A stretch of 23,799 nucleotides of DNA. Source: Chitinophaga pinensis (GTDB lineage: Bacteria; Bacteroidota; Bacteroidia; SXHM01). Positions 6,967 through 14,424 of the stretch are shown here, one piece after another. Position 1 is the first letter of the stretch; every line of letters starts with the position of its first letter. Made by a program: the position numbers and the translations under genes. The notes under the pieces were generated by a model. The model searched no databases. It was not told where the DNA came from and worked only from the letters and a program-made list of their open reading frames with translations. Location of the stretch: NCBI GenBank assembly GCA_945889235.1, contig CAMDBK010000012.1:1-23799 (forward strand), read 5' to 3'.

Positions 6967-8268
6967 CTAATCAATCAGCGCGTGCAGGATATAAAAGAAT
7001 AATGCAGCCAGTGCACCCGATACAGGTATGGTTAAAATCCATGCCCACAACAGGTTAATGGTTACACCCCACCGTACTGCCGAAACACGTTTTACCAATC
7101 CAACTCCTACAATAGAACCCGTAATGGTATGCGTAGTGCTTACCGGAATACCGAAATACTGTGATATGTACAACGTAATGGAACCTGCCGTTTCAGCTGC
7201 CACACCTTCAAGCGGAGTAACTTTTGTAATACGTGTGCCCATGGTTTTAATAATGCGCCAGCCACCGCTCAGTGTTCCTAAACCAATTGCCATAAAGCAG
7301 GCATACTGCACCCATGGCGGAATATCAGCAATATCTTTTTTAGGTTTAAGTTCTGCAACAGCAACAAATGATTCCTGTGGTGCTGCATAAAATACTTTTC
7401 CGTCACGGTTTATGTCTTTAACTAAATCCGATGATTTAATACCTACATAGTTTTTGCTTTTTGCTTTTCCTTTTTTTGCAAAATTTTCTTTCTCGGCAAG
7501 GAAGACAGCTTTACCATTAAGCGTATCAGAAACTAATTTTGCTGAATCAAGGGCGTAATATGCTGTATCAATTTTATAAGCAGTTTTTACATGCGTCCAG
7601 GGATGTTGCTCATACTCTTCTTTAGGTGCAGTGTTGGCAAACACCAACATGGCTGCTGCAATAATTCCCATTACTTTTTGTGCATCGTTGGCACCGTGAC
7701 CAAGACTGAATGCAGCAGAAGAAACCAGTTGTAAACGCTTGAACCAGGCTGTTGCCCGTGCCGGGTTTGCTTTCCGGCATATATTAATAATAATGATCGT
7801 TATGATGTAAGCGAGAATCAATCCTATAATGGGAGCAAGAAAAATAAAGGAAAGTGTAAGATAGATTTTTGACAAGTCTGCCAACACTCCAAAACCTGCG
7901 CTGGCAACTGCCGAACCCGCAAAGCCTCCTAACAGTGTGTGTGATGAGCTGCTTGGAATTCCGTAATACCAGGTGAGCAAATTCCAGCAGATAGCTGCAA
8001 GAAGACCGGCAAGAATTACGGTCATGGTAATGGCTTCGGTCTTTACAATTTTTGCTACGGTGTCGGCAACTTTAAATTCAAAACCCAGCCACCCGTTCTG
8101 ACACAATACTAAAACAATGGCATTAAAAAATGCTGCCCATGCTACTGCCTGAAAAGGTGAAAGCACTTTAGTGGATACTACTGTTGCTATTGAGTTTGCC
8201 GCATCATGAAAACCATTGATGTAATCAAAAATAAGGGCAATTATTATTACAATGATTAGAAGTGTCAT
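6967..8268 (-). CDS. pit: Pit-family inorganic phosphate transporter
   Basis: This 433-residue inner-membrane protein has the duplicated PHO4 signature: DYINGFHDAANSIATVVST (15-33) in the first half, GHGANDAQKVMG (190-201) in the second, plus GIPSSSSHTLLGG (103-115) and GIPVSTTHTITGSIVG (373-388). It should move phosphate with H+ or Na+ as co-ion. A hydrophilic insertion of about 100 residues (about 213-317) separates the second ANDAQK segment from the next helix, longer than the loop I expect in Pit. The gene starts 4 bp after the DUF47 stop and is co-transcribed with it from the Pho-type promoter at 9106-9151. Pairing of Pit with a PhoU-like DUF47 protein is common. Confidence 0.95.
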   Translation of the reverse strand: MTLLIIVIIIALIFDYINGFHDAANSIATVVSTKVLSPFQAVAWAAFFNAIVLVLCQNGWLGFEFKVADTVAKIVKTEAITMTVILAGLLAAICWNLLTWYYGIPSSSSHTLLGGFAGSAVASAGFGVLADLSKIYLTLSFIFLAPIIGLILAYIITIIIINICRKANPARATAWFKRLQLVSSAAFSLGHGANDAQKVMGIIAAAMLVFANTAPKEEYEQHPWTHVKTAYKIDTAYYALDSAKLVSDTLNGKAVFLAEKENFAKKGKAKSKNYVGIKSSDLVKDINRDGKVFYAAPQESFVAVAELKPKKDIADIPPWVQYACFMAIGLGTLSGGWRIIKTMGTRITKVTPLEGVAAETAGSITLYISQYFGIPVSTTHTITGSIVGVGLVKRVSAVRWGVTINLLWAWILTIPVSGALAALFFYILHALID

Positions 8269-8272
8269 CAGA

Positions 8273-8914
8273 CTATCCGTATTTAATTACTATACTTTCA
8301 ATTGCGTTTGCTGCATCTTCACATTTATCGGTGGCTTCTTCCAAAGCATACAAAATTTCTTTGTGCTTGATAATGGTAATGGCATTGGTTTCTTCTTCAA
8401 ACAAACGCGCAATGGTCATGTCAAAAATATCGTCTGCATGATTTTCAATGCTGTTAATTTTAACGCAGGCCTCTCTTATTTTTCCTGATTTTTTTATATC
8501 ACGCAAGCCAGATACTGCAATATGCAACTCTTCCGCGCCCTGATAAATAAGCTCCGATAGCTTTACAAAAGCTGTTGGCATTTCTATAATGCCGTATAAT
8601 TCTATCCGCTTTGCCGAGCCATGAATAAAATCAACCACATCATCAATTGATGTTACAAGGCTGTGAATATCCTCACGGTCAAACGGTGTAATAAAGTTGG
8701 AACTCAACTCATGAAAAATTTCATGGGTAACCGCATCACCCACGTGTTCCAGCTTTTCTATTTCACGGATTAACTCTTTTCGTTTGTCAAGAGCGGATGT
8801 GTTTACCATCTCCACCAATACTTTTGAAATGGTTAAGAGGTTGCCCGATGCTTTTTCAAAAAGCGGAAAGAATTTTTTGTCTTGTGGGATGAAGAAATTG
8901 AGAAGGTTTGCCAT
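8273..8914 (-). CDS. DUF47 (PhoU-like) protein, Pit partner
   Basis: This 213-residue, almost wholly helical cytosolic protein has the DUF47/PhoU_div pattern: a helix with EKLEHVGDAVTHEI (about 52-65), the signature FITPFDREDI (about 74-83), IDDVVD (about 90-95) and a second repeat with IENHADDIFD and ALEEATDKCEDAANAIESI. The regularly spaced E/D pairs resemble PhoU metal-cluster ligands. In other bacteria such proteins modulate the adjacent Pit transporter. It is the first gene of the operon (pit begins 4 bp later), preceded by a 239-bp intergenic region containing a Pho-type promoter and an inferred leader of nearly 190 nt. Confidence 0.93.
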   Translation of the reverse strand: MANLLNFFIPQDKKFFPLFEKASGNLLTISKVLVEMVNTSALDKRKELIREIEKLEHVGDAVTHEIFHELSSNFITPFDREDIHSLVTSIDDVVDFIHGSAKRIELYGIIEMPTAFVKLSELIYQGAEELHIAVSGLRDIKKSGKIREACVKINSIENHADDIFDMTIARLFEEETNAITIIKHKEILYALEEATDKCEDAANAIESIVIKYG

Positions 8915-9105
8915 TGTTTTATTCGTGTTTATTTATGAAGCTGTTTAATGTTAAGGTTTCAGAGTTTTTATGAGGGTATTTTTTTGATAGACGAGGCTGA
9001 GTTTGCAGCTGATAGCAGAGCTTCTCTCAGCAAAAACGACAACGAAGTATAGCAAAAAATAGCTCATAAAAAAATTAAAGTTTAGCATTAAACAACTTCT
9101 TTGTG

Positions 9106-9151
9106 CAAATGAAGTTATAATACTGATTGCGAATGTTACGGGAATGTTAAT
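9106..9151 (-). promoter_or_regulatory. Pho-type promoter of the DUF47-pit operon
   Basis: On the minus strand, ATTAACA (9151-9145) and CGTAACA (9140-9134) form an 11-bp-period pair beginning 3 bp after the porin stop codon. A -7-like TTCATTTG (7 of 8) is at 9113-9106, exactly 20 bp on. The -7 call is the weakest of the six; no perfect TAnnTTTG was found in the leader. Confidence 0.6.
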
Positions 9152-9153
9152 TT

Positions 9154-10377
9154 TTAGAAATTTAATTGTGCCTGCAGCCTCAGCAAGTTGCCGCTTTGGT
9201 GATTACTCTGCTTCGAAAAATCTTCAAACCTGCGATCAGAAATGGTATACATGGCAACAAATTCAAAATTTTTTACCGGTTGCCATTCAATACCAAATTC
9301 ATATTCATGCACTGTGTAGCTGCGTGCATCTTTCTCATGTTTTTTTCCACCCTGGTAGTATTGTGCACGTGCAAAAGGAATCAAGATTTGTTTCCCGATT
9401 TTCGCCATATAATTTAACGTAATATAACCACCTGTCAGATTTTTTGTCTCAATTGAATCAGTAGAACTATTAAATTCCGGCCCCTGTCCTATATTATATT
9501 CTGCCTGTATCCCGAATGGTCGCGGGTAAAGAACTAATGAAACAGCTGCACGTTGGTCAAGATAGTTTTTACCGAAATTAGTCTTTACTCCTTCAGAAAG
9601 CTGGTCGGATGCCAATACATATTTGCCGAAATAACCTTGCAGGGATGGTTCAAATATCTGGCTACCGATTACAAAAGGATAAGTGAGGCGTGCAACCATA
9701 TGCGGTTGCTTATTCAGTTCAGGTTTGTTTGCAACCTGTCCGTTATAAATCCCAAGACCAAATACTCCGTAATCGCCTGAACCTTTGTAGCCATCTTTTA
9801 CTAACATAGAAAAACGCTCCCTGATTTTTTTAGGTGCCCAGTAAAAGAAAATACCAATATCGCGCTCGTTTGATACAGCGCTGTTAAGTGCATCATTTCG
9901 ATCTAAGGGTAAACGATTTTGACTTGATTGCATATTTTCAAATCCGAAAGGCACTTTGCTTTGTCCTATGCGAAAACGGAACTCATTGTTTTTGTCTATT
10001 CCTACATCAAAATAAGCATCTCTGAGTTGCCCGAAATTCAAGCCTGTTGCACTTGCGGCACTTCCAAAATCAGGTTGTATATAAAAGTAAACCTGCTTAT
10101 GAACCTGCCCGTAAATTATAATCCTTAAACGTCTTACAAAGAAACCTCCACCATCGCCCCATGATTTATCGCACTGCTCGCATTTTAAATCGGGATTAGT
10201 TTCAAGCAGGCGGTTATACCTTACCTGTGCATAACCGCGGATACTGATATTCTCATACCAATGCTTTACCGGTTCTTCCTTTTTTATGGTGTCTGCTATG
10301 GCTTTTTCTAAAGCATAAGCTTGCCCAGACATGGAAATAAAACAGGTTACTAAAATGTAAATTAAATGTTTTCTCAT
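9154..10377 (-). CDS. OprO/OprP-type phosphate-selective porin
   Basis: This 407-residue protein has a signal peptide (about 1-22, ending SGQAYA) followed by a beta-barrel rich in alternating aromatic strands. FFVRRLRIIIYGQVHKQVYF with FGSAASATGLNFGQLRDAYF and RFRIGQSKVPFGFENMQSS matches the start of phosphate-selective porins O and P (PF07396). The last strand, LLRLQAQLNF, ends in phenylalanine as outer-membrane barrels do. A C-x-x-C pair (CEQC, about 63-66) sits near the barrel entry and is unusual for a porin. It probably lets phosphate or other anions diffuse to the periplasm. Selectivity cannot be read from sequence. Its Pho-type promoter and position before DUF47-pit support phosphate. 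Confidence 0.88.
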   Translation of the reverse strand: MRKHLIYILVTCFISMSGQAYALEKAIADTIKKEEPVKHWYENISIRGYAQVRYNRLLETNPDLKCEQCDKSWGDGGGFFVRRLRIIIYGQVHKQVYFYIQPDFGSAASATGLNFGQLRDAYFDVGIDKNNEFRFRIGQSKVPFGFENMQSSQNRLPLDRNDALNSAVSNERDIGIFFYWAPKKIRERFSMLVKDGYKGSGDYGVFGLGIYNGQVANKPELNKQPHMVARLTYPFVIGSQIFEPSLQGYFGKYVLASDQLSEGVKTNFGKNYLDQRAAVSLVLYPRPFGIQAEYNIGQGPEFNSSTDSIETKNLTGGYITLNYMAKIGKQILIPFARAQYYQGGKKHEKDARSYTVHEYEFGIEWQPVKNFEFVAMYTISDRRFEDFSKQSNHQSGNLLRLQAQLNF

Positions 10378-10424
10378 TGTTGATTTTGTGTAAGGTTTAT
10401 ATTACCATATGGTTAATTCGGGCA

Positions 10425-10492
10425 CAAAAGTGAAGCAACCAAACCGTTCAAAAATTACGGGTAGTTTAATTCTATGTTAAGAAATTGTGAAC
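10425..10492 (-). promoter_or_regulatory. Pho-type promoter of the porin
   Basis: On the minus strand four 7-mers lie 11 bp apart: GTTCACA (10492-10486), CTTAACA (10481-10475), ATTAAAC (10470-10464) and CGTAATT (10459-10453). A -7-like CACTTTTG (7 of 8) is at 10432-10425. The gap is 20 bp from the last repeat and 42 bp from the strong pair. The distal repeat overlaps an in-frame GTG (10487) upstream of mscS, which argues against that GTG as a start. Confidence 0.7.
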
Positions 10493-10515
10493 AGAATTCA
10501 TATATTGCTTTTTTG

Positions 10516-10523
10516 TACGTTTG
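10516..10523 (+). promoter_or_regulatory. -7 element of the mscS-corA operon
   Basis: TACGTTTG is a perfect TAnnTTTG match only 5 bp before the ATG at 10529, so the transcript would be almost leaderless. No 11-bp repeat array lies at the Pho spacing, which makes it a useful negative control. Confidence 0.5.
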
Positions 10524-10528
10524 CCCCC

Positions 10529-11368
10529 ATGGACGAATTCATTGTTGCGCATAAATCTTTTTTCAGCTCTGCCGTTGTAATACTGGTGGCTTTAATAGCC
10601 TCGCGCATTATCCGCAGATTACTCAAACGCTTTTTCGACCGGAGTTCAGAACACCTCAATGTTGACCCTACGCGTTACCGTTTTTTCCGCAATATGGTCG
10701 ACCTTTTTATATTCACCACCGCAGGTATGCTCGTTGTTTACAGCATTCCCGCGTTGCGCACCTTAGGTCTTACACTCTTTGCCGGTGCGGGTATTATTGC
10801 TGCCGTTGTGGGTTTTGCTTCGCAACAGGCATTCTCCAATATCATCAGCGGAATTTTTATTGTCATCTTCCGCCCCTTCAGGGTAAACGATATTATTAAA
10901 GTAGGCAGTTTCGACAGCGGAATAGTGGAAGACATAACCCTGCGCCACACCGTAATCCGCAGTTTTGAGAACAGAAGACTCGTTATTCCCAACACTGTAA
11001 TCAGTGAGCAAACAGTTCTAAATTCAAGCCTTATTGATGAGCATGTATGTGTAAATATTGAAATAGGAATAAGCTATGAAAGCGACACCGATAAAGCCCT
11101 TTTTATTCTACAGGACGAATGTCTGCAACACCCTGACTGCATAGACACCCGCACAGTTGAAGAAAAGAATGACGGTGAATCAATAGTAGAAGTAAAGGTG
11201 CTGGACCTGAACGAAACAGCTGTGGTAATACGCGCAGGCGTTTGGGCAAATGATGCCATTAAAGGTTTTGACATGAAATGTGATTTACTGCTTTCTGTTA
11301 AAAAGCGGTTTGATGCTGAAGGCATTGAATTTCCGTTCCATCACCGTACTACTGTTTTTAAAAAATAA
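10529..11368 (+). CDS. MscS-family small-conductance mechanosensitive channel
   Basis: From the ATG at 10529 this gives 279 residues, close to E. coli MscS (286). A GTG 14 codons upstream lies inside the porin's regulatory array and is rejected. Three membrane segments are visible: about 9-25, about 53-72 and about 77-104. The third carries the glycine/alanine-rich pore helix GAGIIAAVVGFASQQA, followed by the conserved IFRPFRVNDIIKVG beta-domain entry. The middle and alpha/beta cytoplasmic cage domains follow, including RLVIPNTVI. It gates under membrane tension to release solutes in hypo-osmotic shock. corA begins 3 bp after its stop. Confidence 0.95.
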   Translation: MDEFIVAHKSFFSSAVVILVALIASRIIRRLLKRFFDRSSEHLNVDPTRYRFFRNMVDLFIFTTAGMLVVYSIPALRTLGLTLFAGAGIIAAVVGFASQQAFSNIISGIFIVIFRPFRVNDIIKVGSFDSGIVEDITLRHTVIRSFENRRLVIPNTVISEQTVLNSSLIDEHVCVNIEIGISYESDTDKALFILQDECLQHPDCIDTRTVEEKNDGESIVEVKVLDLNETAVVIRAGVWANDAIKGFDMKCDLLLSVKKRFDAEGIEFPFHHRTTVFKK

Positions 11369-11371
11369 TAA

Positions 11372-12433
11372 ATGAGCAAACACCGGAAAAGAAAAAAACA
11401 CGAAAGTCTTCCCTTCGGAACGCTCGTGCCCGTTGGCGAAAAGCCCGGCATTGAACAGGTGCTCATCAGTAACATCAGCTATACGCCCGGTTTTTACAAC
11501 GAAAACTGCGACATAGATATTAATAATCTCGCCAAAGAATTTACGCCCGATAAATTCCACTGGATAAACATCAACAGCCTTTACGACCTTGATTTATTAA
11601 AGAAAGTAGGCGCTCACTTCGGGCTCCACAACCTCCTGCTCGAAGATATTTTACAAACCGAACACATACCAAAGTACGAAGAGTTCGACAAGCATTTATT
11701 CATCACCCTCAAAATGATTTCTGTTTCCGAAGAGGGAACAATTGACTTTGAACAGGTAGCCATTGTGCTGGGAAAAAACTATGTTATTTCTTTTCAGGAA
11801 AGCCCCGGTGATTTTTTTGACCCGGTGCGCAAACGCCTGCTTGACGCGAGTGCGCAGGTGCGCAACAAAGGTTCAGATTTTCTTTTCTTCAGGCTCATTG
11901 ATGTTGTGGTTGATAATTACTTTAATGTATTAGAGCACTCTGGCGACCAGCTTGAACTGCTGGAAGCAAAAACTCTGGATGATTCGGAAGAGAGTAACCT
12001 GCGAGAAATACTGAGTGTGAAGAAAGACCTGATTTATTTGCGTAAATCTGTGTTCCCTCTCCGCGAAGCATTGTCTAAGTTGAGTAAAACAGAATCAGAT
12101 GTTGTACAGGATAACAACCTGAAATACCTCAGTGATATTTACGACCACACTATACACGTAATCCAGTCAATAGAAACCTACCGCGATTTGGTTTCAAGCC
12201 TCATGGATTTACACCTTTCCAGCATCAGCTACCGAATGAATGTGGTCATGAAAGTGCTCACCATTATCTCCACCATTTTTATTCCGCTTACATTTCTTGC
12301 CGGTGTTTACGGAATGAATTTTCATTACTTCCCCGAACTTGATTTTCCTTACTCCTACCCTATTTTCTGGCTTATCTGTTTAGTGCTTGCTGTTGTTATG
12401 CTTATTTATTTCCGAAGAAAAAAATGGTTGTAA
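11372..12433 (+). CDS. corA: CorA-family magnesium/cobalt channel
   Basis: This 353-residue protein matches the length of Thermotoga CorA. A large N-terminal cytoplasmic alpha/beta funnel with a long stalk helix (about 215-290) precedes two C-terminal membrane helices (about 293-312 and 330-347). The invariant Y-G-M-N selectivity motif at 313-316 closes the first helix. The tail is basic (RRKKWL), as is usual. The short lysine/arginine-rich N-terminus (SKHRKRKKHE) is also basic. It conducts Mg2+ (and Co2+) inward as a pentamer. It is co-transcribed with mscS at a 3-bp gap and ends at the inverted repeat at 12501-12530. Confidence 0.96.
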   Translation: MSKHRKRKKHESLPFGTLVPVGEKPGIEQVLISNISYTPGFYNENCDIDINNLAKEFTPDKFHWININSLYDLDLLKKVGAHFGLHNLLLEDILQTEHIPKYEEFDKHLFITLKMISVSEEGTIDFEQVAIVLGKNYVISFQESPGDFFDPVRKRLLDASAQVRNKGSDFLFFRLIDVVVDNYFNVLEHSGDQLELLEAKTLDDSEESNLREILSVKKDLIYLRKSVFPLREALSKLSKTESDVVQDNNLKYLSDIYDHTIHVIQSIETYRDLVSSLMDLHLSSISYRMNVVMKVLTIISTIFIPLTFLAGVYGMNFHYFPELDFPYSYPIFWLICLVLAVVMLIYFRRKKWL

Positions 12434-12500
12434 TTAAGTTTTATAACAAACTATTCCCGATATTATTATTTGTGGGAAAGAGGGAACTATTCAGCTACAG

Positions 12501-12530
12501 GAAAAAATAATCTCCTGATATTATTTTTTC
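12501..12530. terminator. Bidirectional A/T-rich hairpin between corA and the OMP gene
   Basis: An 11-bp inverted repeat (12501-12511 with 12520-12530) around an 8-nt loop ends in a T-run on each strand. It lies between convergent genes and overlaps the stop codon of the minus-strand gene. The stem is almost all A/T, so termination strength is uncertain. Confidence 0.45.
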
Positions 12531-14263
12531 TCCTTATATTTCAATGCATCCTCAACAGGAATGGCTCTTCCGTTGAGGTAAGAAGCTATTTTCACACCTT
12601 TAATTCCAAGTCGGTTTATTTCTTTTTTTAATTCATCGGCCTGTTCAAAATTATCAAATGAACCGAGTGTGTATATTTTTAATCCCCCTGTGGTGGTTTG
12701 AATTTGTAAACCATGCTTTGCTATAATTCCCGAAAGTTTTGCAAGGTCAAATTCACCACGATATTCTTCGGTTTGCACTTTAAATGAAATTTCATCCGGG
12801 ACCAATTGTGATTCATAAAGCGCCTTTAACTCCGGTTCATTTTTAATGAGGTAATCTATTTTACCGGTAACCTCAATACTTCTGTTTTCCTTTACACCAA
12901 AGGCATCATTTATCCCCTGGCTCAACAGTTCGCCCTGTCTGGCTTCTGCCTGATTCCAGTTTTTATAAGAACCAACAGTAAAAATGGTAAGCGTATCATT
13001 TATTCGTGTTTGAACTATTCCTGATATACTGTCTAATTTCTCCTGAATGTCGCGCGGAACATTTCGTCCGTATGTGCCTACATGAACAGTATAGTTCTCA
13101 CCTTTATTTTCCTGTTTCTTTCCCTCCGATGCAAAAGCTATTTCATCTGTAACATATTCTCTCTTCCAGGCATGCAGCGTTTCAAAATCAATATCCGGAA
13201 TCGTTACTCCCTTTTTGTCAACTATGTTGCCATGTGCGGTCAACGGTTCTTTGTCTAAATAATCAGCAACACCGTCACCATCCATATCAGCAGGGCAACC
13301 GATAGAATTAACCTTTACACCTTTAGGTGAATCAGGACAATAATCATCTTCATCGGATACTCCGTCTTCATCCATGTCATCGATTAACACAAAATCAACA
13401 TTTTCATAGTATTTATTTTGAGGACTATGGTCAGGTAAAACAGTTTTATCCCCCCAAAGACTGTAGCTCAGTGAAACAGAAAAGTTCATGAAGTTGTCAT
13501 TCTTTTCATTGCCTTTTCTGCTATGAGTGCCTTTGTCTGAAATGTTATCAATAAGGTCGGTAAGGTTAAAAAAATAAGTGCTGTAAAGTTTCATTCCAAA
13601 TCTATTGCCTACATTGAAATTTAATCCGTACGACAATGGAAAACTCAAGGCAAACTGCCTGTATTTTCCAAGGCTGTCAAGATTTTGACTGCGCAGGTCA
13701 GTTTCGTATACATAATCGCGTTCAAGCCGAATGGCATTTAATGAATCAGGGTCGCTTTGTTCCATGTTGCGGATGCTTCCGTCACGCCAGTAATGGTAAA
13801 CATTACCGTTAGCATCTTTCCTGTCGGTTTTTGAGTTGAAACTGAGTACACCTACGCCCATCGAAATAAATGGCCGAAGAATTTTTTTTCTTTTATCGGG
13901 ATTGCCAAAGTTGTAAACAAGGCTTGTGCTTCCACTCCAGATCTCTGATTTGAAATTATAATACTTACCTATCTCTCTTCTGTTTACACAAAGGTTTCCG
14001 TAAAGCGCCCTGAATTCAATGTTGAACTTTTTTGAAATATTCTGCGATACAGTTAAATCATAACCCAGACTGCCTGTAAGCAGGTGTGAAAAATTATTGT
14101 CTCTTACTTCACCAAAAAAAGCGAACACGCCAGCGCCTAATCCAATCCGTGGCTTGTAAAAAGCATTTTTATGTTCAGGTAGTTGCATGCTGCTGTTTTG
14201 TGCAAACAGCAATGAATGAAAAAACAAAATGAAAAGCTGCAGAAGAAATAACAATCTTCTCAT
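12521..14263 (-). CDS. Outer-membrane barrel protein with TSP3 repeats and two SPOR-like domains
   Basis: The ATG at 14263 (MRRLLFLLQLFILFFHSLLFAQ, a signal peptide) is preferred over the ATG 23 codons upstream, giving 580 residues. Residues about 25-290 are aromatic-alternating strands (GLGAGVFAFFGEVRDN, LTGSLGYDL, FSVSLSYSLWG) of a small outer-membrane barrel. Residues about 295-342 are thrombospondin type-3-like calcium repeats (DDMDEDGVSDEDDYCPDSP, DMDGDGVADYLD). Instead of the usual OmpA domain, the C-terminus holds two SPOR-like units: about 391-462, with IFTVGSYKNWNQAEA, and about 493-562, with IYTLGSFDNFEQADE. SPOR domains bind denuded peptidoglycan strands, so the protein probably links the outer membrane to the wall. 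The downstream (minus-strand) side has the terminator at 12501-12530. Confidence 0.82.
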   Translation of the reverse strand: MRRLLFLLQLFILFFHSLLFAQNSSMQLPEHKNAFYKPRIGLGAGVFAFFGEVRDNNFSHLLTGSLGYDLTVSQNISKKFNIEFRALYGNLCVNRREIGKYYNFKSEIWSGSTSLVYNFGNPDKRKKILRPFISMGVGVLSFNSKTDRKDANGNVYHYWRDGSIRNMEQSDPDSLNAIRLERDYVYETDLRSQNLDSLGKYRQFALSFPLSYGLNFNVGNRFGMKLYSTYFFNLTDLIDNISDKGTHSRKGNEKNDNFMNFSVSLSYSLWGDKTVLPDHSPQNKYYENVDFVLIDDMDEDGVSDEDDYCPDSPKGVKVNSIGCPADMDGDGVADYLDKEPLTAHGNIVDKKGVTIPDIDFETLHAWKREYVTDEIAFASEGKKQENKGENYTVHVGTYGRNVPRDIQEKLDSISGIVQTRINDTLTIFTVGSYKNWNQAEARQGELLSQGINDAFGVKENRSIEVTGKIDYLIKNEPELKALYESQLVPDEISFKVQTEEYRGEFDLAKLSGIIAKHGLQIQTTTGGLKIYTLGSFDNFEQADELKKEINRLGIKGVKIASYLNGRAIPVEDALKYKEKK

Positions 14264-14360
14264 AAAAACAGTTTTAATTGAAGAAGGAATGAGGAAAATA
14301 GTCATTCTATTCTTCCTTGCAATAATACTCATTAATTAACTTCATCAATTAACTTCATTA

Positions 14361-14396
14361 AAAAAGGGGATTTGTTTTAAAACAAATCCCCTTTTT
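14361..14396. terminator. Perfect 36-bp palindromic terminator
   Basis: Positions 14361-14378 are the exact reverse complement of 14379-14396. Each arm has a GGGG/CCCC core and the outer ends are A5 and T5, so it forms a stable hairpin with a T-run in both directions. It lies 28 bp after the stop of the SprB-repeat gene and can end its transcript. Confidence 0.8.
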
Positions 14397-14399
14397 ATC

Positions 14400-14413
14400 C
14401 CGATAGCTATCGG
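14400..14413. repeat. CCGATAGCTATCGG palindrome
   Basis: A perfect 14-bp palindrome lies in the gap between the adhesin stop codon and the terminator. I recall this octamer-centred palindrome recurring near gene ends in Bacteroidota genomes. Only one copy is present here, so its status as a repeat family cannot be shown from this window. Confidence 0.4.
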
Positions 14414-14424
14414 TACTGATTTTA

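Noticed and set aside
10487..10528. GTG-initiated N-terminal extension of MscS (14 residues)
   Set aside because: It lies within the porin's regulatory array and upstream of a perfect -7 element (10516-10523) that would start the transcript after it.
14264..14332. Longer start of the outer-membrane SPOR protein
   Set aside because: The extra 23 residues precede a complete signal peptide beginning at the ATG at 14263.
14320..14360. Direct repeat of TTAACTTCAT before the SPOR protein gene
   Set aside because: The period is 13 bp and no phased -7 element is present, so it is not counted as a Pho array.
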